From assembly GCA_964019695.1 (NCBI GenBank), contig OZ026520.1, forward strand, positions 23,202,130 to 23,266,129: DNA of 64,000 bases, read 5' to 3'. Every line of letters starts with the position of its first letter. The first letter of the stretch is position 1. The notes beneath the pieces are model-generated. The model was not told where the DNA came from. It saw nothing but the letters and a program-made list of their open reading frames with translations, and did no database searches. A program made the translations under genes and the position numbers. This stretch comes from Loripinus fragilis (taxonomy: Eukaryota > Mollusca > Bivalvia > Lucinida > Lucinidae). Positions 10,101 to 25,973 of the stretch are shown here, one piece after another.

Positions 10101-11829
10101 AGAGTGGTCACAACATTATCCATTAATTTTAAGATGCTCAAGGGGAGCTAACTCCATAATAGGTGATGGAATCTTGATGAAATTCAAACTCATTCAAGCT
10201 TTTATGGTTGTCATGGTTTCTTGCAAGACTTAAGAATTGTTATTAAAAAATGAAGTTGCCCGAGTCGTCACAACATTTCTCCCATTATAAGTTTTTGGGG
10301 ATTTTTCCAGATGCTTACATTGTATAAGTTCAGAGCTCTAACTCATAGGTCCCTGGTTGGATCTCACCTTTTTTCAAACTCATTCAAGCTTTTATAGTTG
10401 TCCTTGTTACCTGCAAGAATGATGAAGATCCATCCAAAAACGAAGGCACTAGAGTGGTCACAACATTTCTCCCATAATAAGTCTATGGGGATTTTTCCAG
10501 ATGCTTAAGTGCAGAGCTCTAACTCATAAGTCCCTGGTTGGATCCCGCCTTATTTCAAAGTCATTCAAGCTTTTATATTTGTCCTTGTTACCTGAAAAAA
10601 ATGAAGAAGATCCAATCAAAAACTAAGGGGCTAGAGTGGTCACACCATTATCCATAAATTTTTAAGATGCTCAAGAGGAGCTAACACCATAATTGGTGAT
10701 GGGATCTTGACAGATTCAAACTCATCCAAGCTTTTATAGTTGTTCTTCTTTAATGAGCTGCAAGAATGAAGAAGATCCATTCAAAATTGAAAGCACTAGA
10801 GTGATCACAACATTTCTCCCATTATAAGTCTATGAAGATTTTCCAGACGCTCAAGGGCAGCTAACTCCACAGTCCAAGGTCCAATCTGGACGAATGTCGA
10901 ACCCAGCCGAGATTTTATGGGTTTCCTTGTTGTCAGCAAGAATGAACAAGATCCAATCAAAAATGAAGGTGCTAGAGTGGTCACAACACTACTCATAGAT
11001 TTTTCAGATGCTCAAGGGCAGCTAACTCATAAAGTCAGTGATTGAATCTTCCCGAAATTCAAACTCACCCAAGCTTTTATGGATGGTCTTGTTACCTGCA
11101 AGAATGAAAAAGATCAATCCAAAAAATGAAGGCACTAGAGTGGTCACAAAATTTCTCCCATAACAAGTCTCCCATAACAAGTCTATGTGGATTTTTCTAG
11201 ACACTCAAGGGCAGCTAACTCATAAGTCCCTGCTCAGATCCTGTTGAATTTCGAACCCATCAGAGATTTAATGGTAGTCATTGTTTCCTGCAAGAATAAA
11301 GAATAGCCAATCAAAAAATGAAGGAGCTAGAGTGGTCACAAGATTTTCCCCATTAATTTGTAACCTGTTGCCATAAAAACCAGAGTTCTGATGCGATCTA
11401 GCTCAAAGCCTGATGCAGTCAATCCTCCACCCCAATGATGCTCCAGATGAAATTTGATAATGATCGGCAAGCTGGTCTCAGATATTCACGTTTAAAAGTG
11501 TGGACGGACAGACACACAGAGGGACGCCGGCTCTAGTCCCATACTATAAGATCCCCCGAAGCCTTCAGCTCTGGTGAGCTAAAAAAAAAAAACGCAGTGT
11601 CTGTACTAGACCAGGCCCTGGGCCCATTCCCAAAAGGAGAAATTGTCACTTTTTATGTTTCTTTTTGGAAGTGTTCCTGTGAAATGACAATTTCTAATAA
11701 AATATCATATCTTGTAACAACAGAGCTTGAAATCGTTATCATCTGCTTGATCGCAAACTCCTACGCTTACTATGCTTTTGTCCCAAGTTCAGATGAGTCA
11801 AAATCACACAAACTGTCATCTGTATCCAT
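4078..11829 (-). CDS. EEF1AKMT2: EEF1AKMT2/METTL10-type lysine methyltransferase, 5' four coding exons (3' end outside window)
   Basis: Spliced minus-strand CDS join(11829..11771, 7827..7762, 6611..6494, 4182..4078) encodes 116 residues from a Met start. Every junction has AG/GT and the phases agree (2, 2, 0). The protein has an acidic N-terminus, SSELGTKAYWDSVY, GDVGEIWFGEDTME, then SAM motif I DLGCGNG and the post-I acidic segment LTGVDYSEHA. The family is a seven-beta-strand methyltransferase that trimethylates a lysine of translation factor eEF1A; assigning that substrate here is by homology only. The family is about 220-290 residues, so roughly half is seen. The C-terminal half was not found between 1 and 4077 and should lie further left. 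Introns carry MITEs, a hAT-like element and a pearl-like array. The gene is head to head with Rab7. Confidence 0.88.
4305..4563. mobile_element. E-family MITE
   Basis: Ends GGCCAAATAAAA / TTATTTGGCTTTACC are inverted. Internal marks are TTTTAGGTAGGGTAGGCACAC and GGGTCGGATTACCCTAAACA. A second copy lies at 58056-58293. Confidence 0.7.
4671..5059. mobile_element. hAT-like MITE (CAGGGTTC ends)
   Basis: Inverted ends CAGGGTTCATACAGGCAAG and CTGTGCGAACCCTG are flanked by ATATG on both sides. It contains repeated TTCAAGGACTTTTCAAG blocks. CAGGG ends are typical of hAT elements. The ORF at 4855-5070 is inside the repeat and not a gene. Confidence 0.65.
5110..5432 (-). mobile_element. SINE family S2, copy 2
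   Basis: Same head and body as the copy at 1150-1478. GTATTGA at 5103-5109 and 5433-5439 could be the target duplication. Confidence 0.7.
5440..6054. other. Methyltransferase intron, nothing recognised
   Basis: AT-rich intronic DNA; no coding or repeat signature is recognised except a short duplication, TTTTTGC..CTTTGGAAATGATGAGTT, at 5990-6050. Confidence 0.5.
6055..6319. mobile_element. F-family TIR MITE, copy 1
   Basis: TIR CAGGAGACAAAAATT / AATATTTTTGTCCCCTG. It contains inverted CACTCGTCCTGCAGGACAAG blocks and CCTTGTGTTCTTTATTGCAT. Copies lie at 7889-8973 and 20297-20560. Confidence 0.8.
6494..6611 (-). CDS. EEF1AKMT2: EEF1AKMT2 coding exon 3 (SAM motif I)
   Basis: The acceptor is CTTCAG at 6612 and the donor GTAAGA at 6493. 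The exon completes the Trp codon, then encodes FGEDTMEKVVSW and the glycine-rich SAM-binding loop DLGCGNGMMCIEL. It is 118 bp and ends in phase 0. Confidence 0.9.
6691..6902. mobile_element. C-family TIR MITE, copy 2
   Basis: TIR ACAGTAAAACCTGTCTTAAG / CTTAAGACAGGTTTTACTGT, with TA flanks. It lies 80 bp upstream of EEF1AKMT2 exon 3. Confidence 0.85.
6996..7215. mobile_element. D-family palindromic MITE, copy 1
   Basis: The central palindrome is AATAATTGGTCTCAGTGAG / CCAAATTATT. The arms carry GGATATTT and GGCGAACCCCC. Copy 2 is at 56777-56968. Confidence 0.65.
7216..7761. other. EEF1AKMT2 intron, mostly unassigned
   Basis: The only structure is a small hairpin ATGAAATGCCGC / GCTGCATTTCAT near 7554-7583, similar to one at 24896-24930. 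No gene is seen. Confidence 0.5.
7762..7827 (-). CDS. EEF1AKMT2: EEF1AKMT2 coding exon 2
   Basis: The acceptor is TTTCAG ending at 7828 and the donor GTAATC at 7761. It encodes WDSVYSREVENFEDIGDVGE-I plus two bases of a Trp codon, matching the family's WD..Y..EL..F...GD.GEIWFG segment. Confidence 0.85.
7889..8973. mobile_element. F-family MITE, copy 2, split by hAT-like element
   Basis: The left half ends at 7991 and the right half resumes at 8828. Joined, they align with the copy at 6055-6319, which shows the 836-bp insert is younger. Confidence 0.75.
7992..8827. mobile_element. hAT-like non-autonomous element
   Basis: Inverted ends CAGGGTTTTACA / TGTAAAACCCTG, with 6-bp duplications CTCCAA at 7986-7991 and 8828-8833. 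No transposase is visible; the 107-codon ORF at its left end is unrelated to any family I know. Confidence 0.7.
8974..9430. other. Intronic DNA, nothing recognised
   Basis: No repeat signature, exon or RNA gene is recognised. Confidence 0.5.
9431..11582 (+). mobile_element. Pearl-like element 2 with ~150-195-bp tandem core
   Basis: It starts ACAAGTAGCCCAATGGGC..GCTCACCTGAG and ends CTCTGGTGAGCTAA, the same termini as the element at 384-2005. About ten units share CTAGAGTGGTCACAACATT, CTCAAGGGCAGCTAACTC and CAAACTCATTCAAGCTTTTA. It fills most of EEF1AKMT2 intron 1. A third, inverted copy is at 47464-48200. Confidence 0.65.
11771..11829 (-). CDS. EEF1AKMT2: EEF1AKMT2 coding exon 1
   Basis: ATG at 11829-11827 opens MDTDDSLCDFDSSELGTKA followed by the first two bases of a Tyr codon. 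The donor is GTAAGC at 11770. The SSELGTK.YWD sequence is the conserved family N-terminus, and its TA|T split codon joins perfectly to exon 2. Confidence 0.85.
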
Positions 11830-12050
11830 GTTCAAAGACACGTGTGTAAACACAAAAAAAACGTCTGGTTCCGTGATCCGCATCGCGCCGACAACCAGGA
11901 AGCGGTTGACTGGTTCAAATGTTTTTACCAGTGAAAAGTTTGATTTAAAATCGGAGTATCTACAGTAGTCTGTGACGTATAACGATCACATGATACTGCG
12001 CCATTTCTGTTCGAGGGTGGACCAGTTTGATGAAAGTTCTGTAAGAATTT
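11830..12050. promoter_or_regulatory. Putative divergent promoter between EEF1AKMT2 and Rab7
   Basis: This repeat-free stretch lies just upstream of the methyltransferase ATG. Visible motifs are an E-box CACGTG at 11839-11844, a CRE-like TGACGTA near 11973, an M-box-like TCACATGA at 11986-11993, and GCGCCATTT at about 11998. A GTAAGA at 12041 could be the donor of a non-coding Rab7 exon 1, since the first coding exon at 16927 has a 5'UTR acceptor. The shared promoter and the exon are inference. Confidence 0.4.
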
Positions 12051-12622
12051 AGACAAAATAATCACCAGGTTTACGTTATTTAACTTAAAATTTGGTACTT
12101 TTATCATTTGATTTAAATATTTTTAAATTTTCGTGAAAAAGTTAATGTCACTGTTGTGAATCTCCAAATATTAAGCAGAAAATTTCCTGTTTGTTGTCAA
12201 TTTCCAGTTTTCACTGCTGATGTCATAGAAGAGAAAGAAAAGAAACTGTTAAAATTATTTCTATTCATATTTAGGCTTTGTGTGTGTTGTATGTGACTGT
12301 CTTAAACTGCAAATATTACAAATGTTATCAAAATTAACCCGAATTGAATAGAGGTGGACAATGGACACACACTTGACACTGACAGTTTAATTTGCAGGTC
12401 ATGTGTACTGATAAAATGATAATGGGAAATGACTATGCAACCCATAGTCAAAAATGCTTGTGGCGATTGTCACTTGCCAGTCAGCCAAAATCTATTTATT
12501 TCATTACACTTTTGGATCTCATTGGTGCAGTGCATGGTGGACTTCTCATCTGTGTCTGAGACCTGGGTTCAAAGTTCAAACCTGACTCTCAGATTTAGGA
12601 TAATCTTCCTTATGATAGATCC
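12051..12622. other. Rab7 5' region, no feature recognised
   Basis: AT-rich, repeat-poor sequence, possibly the first Rab7 intron. No coding signal is seen. Confidence 0.4.
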
Positions 12623-12635
12623 TCATACCTCATGA

Positions 12636-12839
12636 GGGAGCGCAGTGGCTCAGTGGTAGAGTGCTTGACTCGAGACCGAAGGGCCGCGGTTTCGAGCCTC
12701 ACCGGGGTCACTGCGTTGTGGTCCTTGAGCAAGACACATTTATCCTAGATTAGTACTGGTTCAACCGTGGAAAACCCGTCCCGCAAAACTGAAAGATTGT
12801 TGAGTGGACGTAAAGAATCAAATCAAACAAAACAAAAAA
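12636..12839 (+). mobile_element. tRNA-derived SINE, family S1, full-length
   Basis: The head GGGAGCGCAGTGGCTCAGTG and box-B-like GGTTTCGAGCCTC are followed by the conserved centre TCCTTGAGCAAGACACATTT and tail AATCAAATCAAACAAAACAA. A perfect 13-bp target duplication TCATACCTCATGA is at 12623-12635 and 12840-12852, indicating a recent insertion. Confidence 0.88.
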
Positions 12840-12852
12840 TCATACCTCATGA

Positions 12853-13040
12853 CTGATTCTTTAACCAACATTCAATACTGGGTAGATACAGGAAACTTTA
12901 TATTTAAAGTCTGCATTCAATTTTAACATATTAAACTTAATTAGCTTTCTAATTCTCTTGTTCAATCACACGGATGCAAAAGGCAAACAATGCCAGTTCC
13001 AGGGCCAAAATGGCATGATTTGAATAATGTGCAGTACTCG
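12853..13040. other. Unassigned spacer
   Basis: No recognised feature. Confidence 0.4.
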
Positions 13041-13457
13041 AGAAAAGTCAGGCAAGTTCAAAGGCTGAGAGTAGGGGGGGTTCATTTCAGCTCAGGTTAT
13101 CCCTTCCGTTTTCAGCTCAGGTTGTCCCTTCCGTTAGTGTAAGCATGGCATTACGACAAAGTTTTAGCTAAAGTTTCTGCAGTGGCGTATATCTCAGTAA
13201 CCACTGATCAGAAAGCATTCATATTTGGACCATAATTACCCCGAAGGGTTAGCATTCACATCATGACTCCCTCCCCATGGGGGGGGGGGGGCTAGAAGTC
13301 AAAATCTAGGGCACCTTAAAAAGTATGACAAAGTTCTGGTTAAAGTTTCTCAGATGATGTACATTGTATAATCTCAGTAACTCATCAGAAACCAATCATA
13401 TATTTTTACCATAGTTACCCTTACTACCCTGGAGGTTTGGCATACACATACATAGCT
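13041..13457. repeat. Tandem array G, left part
   Basis: Units contain AAAGTATGACAAAGTT.TGGTTAAAG, ATATCTCAGTAAC and AGTCAAAATCTAGG. The array continues at 15302-15860 on the other side of the H element. A G run lies near 13279. Confidence 0.6.
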
Positions 13458-13957
13458 CCAGATAAGGCTGCGTATTGCGTATTTACGCAATTTCGTGGAC
13501 CTGAAAAGCAATTAAATTAATTTCTGTGCGTACAAAAACGCAATAAAAATCCTTGATACTCAATTCCGTACTTTTTCGTAGCGTATGACGCTATTGTATT
13601 CTGTTTGCGATTGTCGTTTTTCGCATCACAAGCTGTTGTTGGGTACAAATTTATACACGGCGTCGCGCTGAATCTAGTTTATTAAATTGTAAACCAGTCC
13701 AGGAACATTCTTATTGCTGTTTAGCTATACCCAATATTTACACGATTACGACATTCGTCTGGCTTTACAATAATAACAATGGCGTAACGTGGGCGAAAAA
13801 AGCCCCAGAGAAATTGAATGATATCATATCGTTACTAACTCTAATACAGCGTTGGTGGTTCGAAGAATCAAAGATGACTTGATTTTCGAAGTAAGTTGGA
13901 AATAGCGATCTCAGATATACTAATATTGCCAGTGTGCTTTCCGAAAGTGAAACCGAA

Positions 13958-14990
13958 AGTAAACATTCATAAATGGATCAAAGACTTTTTAACGAACAGA
14001 AAGCAAAGAGTTACATTAAATGGGAAGTCTTCCAAATGGTCTTCAGTGACATCGGGCGTGCCACAAGGGTCTGTCTTAGGCCCTGTGCTATTTATATTAT
14101 ATATAAATGATTTACCACAAAAAGTTAAATCCCACTGTGTTCTTTTTGCCGATGATGCTAAACTATTCAAAGAATTAAAACAATTAAAAGATTTTGAAGA
14201 AATACAAGATGACCTATATGAACTATGTGTTTGGGCCTCAAAATGGTTGCTCTTTTTTAACATTCAAAAGTGTAAGGTCATACATATTGGAAAAGGAAAT
14301 CCAGCTTTCACATATCAAATGAAGGATAAAAATGAAAACATATATGAGCTAACAACGGTAACTTCTGAGAAAGACTTGGGAATAACATTTCAACATGACA
14401 TGAAATTTGATATTCATATAAACAATATTGTTAATAAAGCCAACAGATTATTGGGCCTAGTTAAAAGAACTTTTTCTTATATGGATAGAGACACTTTCTT
14501 AATAATATATAAATCAATCATAAGGCCTATAATTGATTATGGAGATTCTGTGTGGAACCCAAGTCTAAAGAAGCATATTCAAATGATTGAAAACATTCAG
14601 AGGAGAGGAACAAAGCTGGTCCCAGAATTAATAAACATAAATTACACTGACCGACTTAAAATGTTAAACTTGCCCACTTTGAAATACAGAAGAAAAAGAG
14701 GTGATCTAATTCAAGTGTTCAAGATATTGAATGGACATTATGATATAAACTGGGAAGTTTTTTTCACACTTGATACTGACAGAACCCACAATACAAGAGG
14801 TCACAGTAAAAAATTGGTTAAACATAGAACATTAACATCATTACGACAGAAAAGTTTTTGTTATAGAGTGGTAGATCATTGGAACAACTTAACAGAAGAA
14901 ATTGTTACTGCTAAAACAGTTACCAGTTTCAAGACATTACTAGATAAACACCTTGCGAATGAACGTTTCGACACTTTTGAGATCTACTAA
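13958..14990 (+). CDS. 5'-truncated non-LTR retrotransposon, reverse transcriptase C-terminal half
   Basis: One open frame of about 344 codons ends at a TAA (14988-14990). It reads VNIHKWIKDFLTNRKQRV, then SGVPQGSVLGPVLFILYIND (RT domain 4), then LFADDAKLF with the catalytic Asp pair, then EKDLGITF and the C-terminal connection region RPIIDYGDSVWNP. These are marks of jockey/CR1-type LINEs. The fingers and endonuclease are missing. The frame stays open upstream to 13896, but those 20 residues are host H-element sequence. The open frame suggests a young copy; it cannot move alone. Confidence 0.85.
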
Positions 14991-15150
14991 CACATATAGA
15001 AAATAATTTGCATCCAAATAAACTCATATTGACTTTTAATATCACACCGGAAGTCACAGAGTTTTTGAGAAGATTACAGAGGGGGAAACATGAGCCGCCA
15101 GGGCTCCTCATTTCCCTACAGAAACAGTAAACAGTAAACAAAAAATCAGG
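14991..15150 (+). other. LINE 3' UTR and short repeat tail
   Basis: Sequence after the stop ends in an AAACAGTAAACAGTAAACA microsatellite-like tail, as in CR1/jockey-type LINEs, before H-element sequence resumes. Confidence 0.5.
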
Positions 15151-15301
15151 AGAAACAAGGTCCGGTTTCATTGCATATTATATTTGCTTTCAGATGGATA
15201 CCCAATACAAAACATTTAAATACCCAATTTAAAATTTTGAAATACCCAATTAAGTCAAAAAGAGGTGGGTAAATACCCAATTGCCTCCAATTCTTATCTG
15301 G

Positions 15302-15860
15302 AGCTATGCACATAATAATTGACTCCACTCCAGGGTCCCTACCCCTGAGTGGGGTTGGAGGTCAAAATCTAGAACACCGTTAAAAGTATGATAAAGTTTT
15401 GGTTAAAATTTCTCAAGTGGTGTATATTTCAGTAACCTGGTGACTTATCAGAAGTCATTCATATTGAGACCAAAGTTACTCTGGAGGGTTGCCATTTACA
15501 AAATGACTCCAGGGTCCCTGCTTACTGGTTGGGCTGGAGGTCAAAATCTAGGTCACAATGCACAAAAGTGCAACATGTTTTTCTGACTTATTAAAAACAA
15601 ACCATTTATTAAAAAGACAAGAGGTACCATCCATAGTTGGCTTTGACTCAATGGCTTCAGAACTTTGGGTTGATGCCCCATGGTAGGGCTTGAGGTCAAA
15701 ATCTAGGACATCTCATTAGTTTATGAACAACAGGACTGGTACCATTTAGGACTGACTATCTCTGAGACTTCAGATTTTAGAGTTCATGACCCAGGGTGGG
15801 GCTGGAGAGAAAATCAATAGTACCTTGAATGTGCTATTCTATTTTTCTGACTTATGCAGA
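15302..15860. repeat. Tandem array G, right part
   Basis: At least four units carry GGGTCCCTGCC..GGGCTGGAGGTCAAAATCTA and CAAGTGGTGTATATTTCAGT. It restores the array cut by the H element. Confidence 0.65.
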
Positions 15861-15984
15861 TATTTTACCAACCATTTATTAGAAAACATTCATATTTGGG
15901 CAAACTGGTACATGTACCATTCATGGCAAACTTCCACTCGACAGCTTTAGACACTTGGGCCCATGCCTCAGGATGGTGCCCCAG

Positions 15985-16330
15985 AGGATACTCCAATATC
16001 TTCATACATGTACATTTTTTTGGGTTCAAAATTTTGAATTTCAATATTTTTGGGGTTTTCAGAAAAGATTAATACTTTTTGGGGGGATGAAGATATTGTG
16101 GATATTCTTTTTGGTCATTGCAAAACTGGGCTACTTTTGGGAGCCATATCTATGCATTTTAGAGTCTTTTCTTAACTGCTTAAGGTCAATGTACAAAATA
16201 GGAATGATTTTTTAAGCGTTGCTAACATTGCAAATATTTTTGTGGGTATGTCTGATATTTTTAGGATAAACAGTAGATGCGTGGTCCATGTCTAGGTACG
16301 ATGTAGCATGAAAAATTGAGAGTACTCCTT
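15985..16330 (+). repeat. J-family MITE, copy 2
   Basis: It begins GATACTCCAATATCTTCATAC, has TTTTGGGTTCAAAATTTTGA and repeated TTTTTGGGG blocks, and ends AAAATTGAGAGTACTCC. Confidence 0.6.
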
Positions 16331-16484
16331 ACCCCTGATTAAGGTTAGGTCAAATTCTAGGACACCCTTTTCTCTTTTATAGAACCAGTTGTATTTGAGT
16401 AGCAGGTATTTCTTTGGGCAAGATTAGGGAAAACTCAAAACTTCTTTCAAATAAATATCTGACAATAAATACCTTGAGTTCAGA

Positions 16485-16640
16485 GTATGTACCAAAAATT
16501 TAATTTTTTTTTTTTATTTCTCAACCAAAACATAATTGTTGTGGGTGCTCAAAAGAATCGTCTCATTGAGACATGTTAAAACTGATGGGTAAGAAAATAT
16601 TTACAGTTTTACGCTTAAATTTTTTATCTAACCTATGAAG
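16485..16640 (+). repeat. Hairpin MITE family A, partial copy
   Basis: Has TTATTTCTCAACCAAAACAT, half the stem, then GATGGGTAAGAAAATATTTA. Confidence 0.7.
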
Positions 16641-16724
16641 GAATGCACAGCATCTACATGTAGAACAAGTATCATTTTAAAAGCTATCTTCGATAACACT
16701 TATATATGTTATCCAGGACTTTTG

Positions 16725-16910
16725 TTAAGAGTGCATAACAAAAATTCAATTTTCTTATTTCTCAACCAAAACATATGTTGTGGGTACTCAAAAGAACCGT
16801 CTCAATGAGACGGTTCTTTTGAGCACCCAAAACATATGTTAAAATTGATGCGTAAGAAAATATTTACAATTTTACGCTGAAAATGTTTGTTTATCTAAAC
16901 CTGTGGTTAT
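16725..16910 (+). mobile_element. Hairpin MITE family A next to the Rab7 start exon
   Basis: Complete copy: CAACCAAAACATATGTTGTG, then the near-perfect stem CTCAAAAGAACCGTCTCA / TGAGACGGTTCTTTTGAG, then GCGTAAGAAAATATTTACAA and the tail TTTATCTAAACCTGTGG. It ends about 16 bp before the Rab7 exon acceptor. Confidence 0.85.
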
Positions 16911-16948
16911 CTTTCCCTATTTTCAGGTTGGCATAGATCTGTTCAATC

Positions 16949-23598
<6,650 letters not shown>

Positions 23599-23733
23599 TG
23601 TGATATAGAACTTGATTTAGATAGATTTCAGAGAGATGAAACACCGTGAATATAGAGTTATCATAGCCGAAGATATGAGAATTTCTTTCGCTGACCAGAA
23701 ATGTTGAAATTTTTCTCATCTCTCTACTTAAAC

Positions 23734-23870
23734 AAATGTTGTGGGTAATCATTGGAATCGTCTCAGGGAGACGGTTCTAATGATTATCCACAACATATGT
23801 CTACAAATGCTGTGGGTAATCATTGGAACTGTCTCAGTGAGACGGTTCCAATGATTATCCACAACATATG
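23734..23870 (+). repeat. Two tandem hairpins 136 bp after the Rab7 stop codon
   Basis: Each ~65-bp unit folds on itself: GTGGGTAATCATTGGAA..GTCTCA with TGAGACGGTTC.AATGATT. The two units are nearly identical and both end ATCCACAACATATGTCTAC. The core is related to MITE family A. If the 3'UTR extends this far they would be transcribed as paired stem-loops. Confidence 0.75.
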
Positions 23871-24208
23871 TCTACCTGGAGAATTGGGAATAATAGCGAA
23901 CTGGTTCTCCTATCTTTGGCTATGGAGAATCAATTATTTTCATAGACCTTGAAACTGTGCAATTGACCAAGCATATACTAAGTGCACTGTGATGTGAAAG
24001 AAAAGAGGCCGGGTTTTAAATTATACTCATTGTACTAGGAGAGATGTAGGAGCTGTGCTGTTCATTGATAGTCTGTATAGAGCATTAGGGCAGTGAAGGC
24101 ATGTACCAGTCAGTGTGTTGGCCATTGTCACTGTACCAGCATTGATAAGCACACATTGGGATTGTTTTTCTGTAGTCTCTTCATGTCATACTGATATTTA
24201 TTCGGCTG
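23871..24208 (+). other. Probable Rab7 3' UTR, unassigned
   Basis: No poly(A) site can be fixed. AATAAA-like hexamers nearby lie in SINE tails. Confidence 0.35.
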
Positions 24209-24216
24209 CAAGACTG

Positions 24217-24375
24217 GTGGCGGGAGCTCAGTGGTAGAGTGCTTGTCTCGAGATCAAGGGGTTGCGGGTTCGAGCCTCACAGGCGTCACTGCGTTGTGTC
24301 TTTGAGAAAGTGCTTAGTAAGGAAGACCCGTCCTGACATAACTGAAAAATTGTTGATGTAAAGAATAAATAAAAA
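24217..24375 (+). mobile_element. SINE family S1, internally deleted copy
   Basis: 8-bp target duplication CAAGACTG at 24209-24216 and 24376-24383. It has the tRNA-like head but lacks part of the centre. Confidence 0.8.
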
Positions 24376-24429
24376 CAAGACTGATGGTTTTCGCTTCTGA
24401 AAGATCCTCCATGATATAGAGCTCAGGCC

Positions 24430-24618
24430 TTTAGTTATGAGTGTGCAACTAAAAATTAAATTTCTTATTTCTCAACCAGAACACATGTTGTGGGTACTCA
24501 ATAGAACTGTCTAAATGAGACGGTTCTTTTGAGCACCCAAAACCTATGTTAAAACTGATGGGTAAGAAAATATTGACAATTTTGTGCTACTTTGTTTTGG
24601 TTTATGTAAACCTGTGGA
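24430..24618 (+). mobile_element. Hairpin MITE family A
   Basis: Full copy: GTGTGCAACTAAAAATTAAA, CTCAACCAGAACACATGTTG, stem, GATGGGTAAGAAAATATTGA. Confidence 0.8.
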
Positions 24619-24676
24619 GCTGTCTTTAACCCTTTGTATACTAGTGACTCCTATATGTGTACTATTGCAAACAGTG

Positions 24677-24878
24677 TGGGAGCGCAGTGGCTCAGTGTAA
24701 GAGTGCTTGACTCAAGACCTAAGGGCAGCGGGTTTGAGCCTCACTGGTGTCACTGCGTTGTGTCCTTCAGCAAGACACATTAATCCTAGCTTAGTACTGG
24801 TTCAACCCAGGAAGACCCGTCCCGACGTAACTGAAAGATTGTTGACTGGGACGTAAAGAATCAAATCAAACAAAATAA
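24677..24878 (+). mobile_element. SINE family S1, full-length
   Basis: 8-bp target duplication AAACAGTG at 24669-24676 and 24879-24886; head GGGAGCGCAGTGGCTCAGTG; centre GTCCTTCAGCAAGACACATT. Confidence 0.87.
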
Positions 24879-24886
24879 AAACAGTG

Positions 24887-25680
24887 AAGGCCCAGATGAA
24901 ATGATGCATAATGCAGCATTTCATCTGGGTCTATACTGTTTGCCAAGACAAAAGCTATCTTCAGAATCAATTGGTAGTTATAACCTGTGTCTCCTCCATA
25001 TATACAACGGACACTCCTAAGTTTGTTGATTCAAACCAAAAGGAATGATCCATTAGTACATAAATGGTTAAATCAGTCAGTCTTAGATTTTTGTATTGTT
25101 TTAGAAGGACCTTCTTTTGCAGGCGCATATATTATAATGATATATAAAAATTATTTTTCTAGTTTCCAGACCAAAATCTTACAATTCTTGACTCTAGGAC
25201 AGCCCAGTCCGATACATGCTCTCATTGTCGTTAATGAGCTGCCTTATGTCAAAACCAACAAAGCTGCATGTGTGCCAAATGAAGACTCAAACCAGCCATG
25301 CCATTTGCCTAGTCTGATCAGAGTCTTCCTTGTGTTCTCCATAGGTAGCCAAGGACAGAAGGACTCGTAATTGTGGTAGGAACAGCAGACTGATCAGTCT
25401 GGGTAGATGCATAGGCTGATCAGTCTTCCTTGCACATTCCATATGTAGTTTAAGATTTATTGCATCTTTGTGGGGGGAATAACAAAGACTGATCAGACTG
25501 GTTAGATACCTAGACTGATCTGAGTCTTGCTCAGCACACTGTTGGTTTTGTCAGAACGTACCTTATTACGCTTTTAAACTTTTTGACACTTAATATAGCT
25601 CTCATAATGATGAAACAGTAAAAACAGGGTTACAGTACCTTTACTCTTGAATATTTTGTTATCACTGCAAACATTACAGG
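24887..25680. other. Gene-poor repeat-derived DNA
   Basis: Contains a hairpin ATGAAATGATGC / GCAGCATTTCAT (24897-24924) and several GACTGATCAG..AGTCTGATCAG segments (25300-25540). The 127-codon ORF at 24987 spans such repeats and has no recognisable family. Confidence 0.45.
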
Positions 25681-25682
25681 TC

Positions 25683-25845
25683 TTCAGATAAGAGTGCATA
25701 ATTGAATTTTGTTTTCTTATTTCTCAATTAAAACATCTTTTGGGTGCTCATTGAGACGGTTCTTTTGAGCACCCAAAACATATGTTTTAATTGATGGGTA
25801 AGAAATTATTTTAAACTCAAGATTTTGCTTAAGTGGACCTATGAT
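25683..25845 (+). mobile_element. Hairpin MITE family A
   Basis: Short-stem copy: TTTGGGTGCTCATTGAGACGG then TTCTTTTGAGCACCC. Confidence 0.75.
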
Positions 25846-25973
25846 ATTAGTTATAACCAAACATGACTCAAACATAGTTGATAGTTAATCATTGCTTAGT
25901 TTTACAGTATCTACTTCTAGAAGACTATGTTTTGAAATTGGAAAGAATTTATTTTGCAGCAAGTACCAGCAGC

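Larger units (their letters stand above)
13458..15301. mobile_element. H-family TIR element containing a LINE
   Basis: Ends CCAGATAAG..GTATTTACGCAATT and AAATACCCAATTG..CTTATCTGG are inverted, with palindromic TAGCT/AGCTA flanks. A complete 0.54-kb relative is at 25974-26512. The LINE at about 13958-15150 is inserted inside. Confidence 0.65.

Noticed and set aside
9431..11582. CRISPR-like or centromeric array
   Set aside because: Units are long, diverged and lack unique short spacers; the array has defined element termini.
11597..11968. 123-codon plus-strand ORF
   Set aside because: It is antisense to the well-supported methyltransferase exon 1 and its promoter region.
12636..12720. tRNA gene candidates in SINE heads (also 24677, 38590-38674, 1400-1478)
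   Set aside because: Box A/B-like words are present, but the SINE body and tail follow directly, target duplications flank, and no complete cloverleaf is evident.
24987..25370. 127-codon plus-strand ORF
   Set aside because: It lies over GATCAG-type hairpin repeats and has no recognisable domain or splice context.
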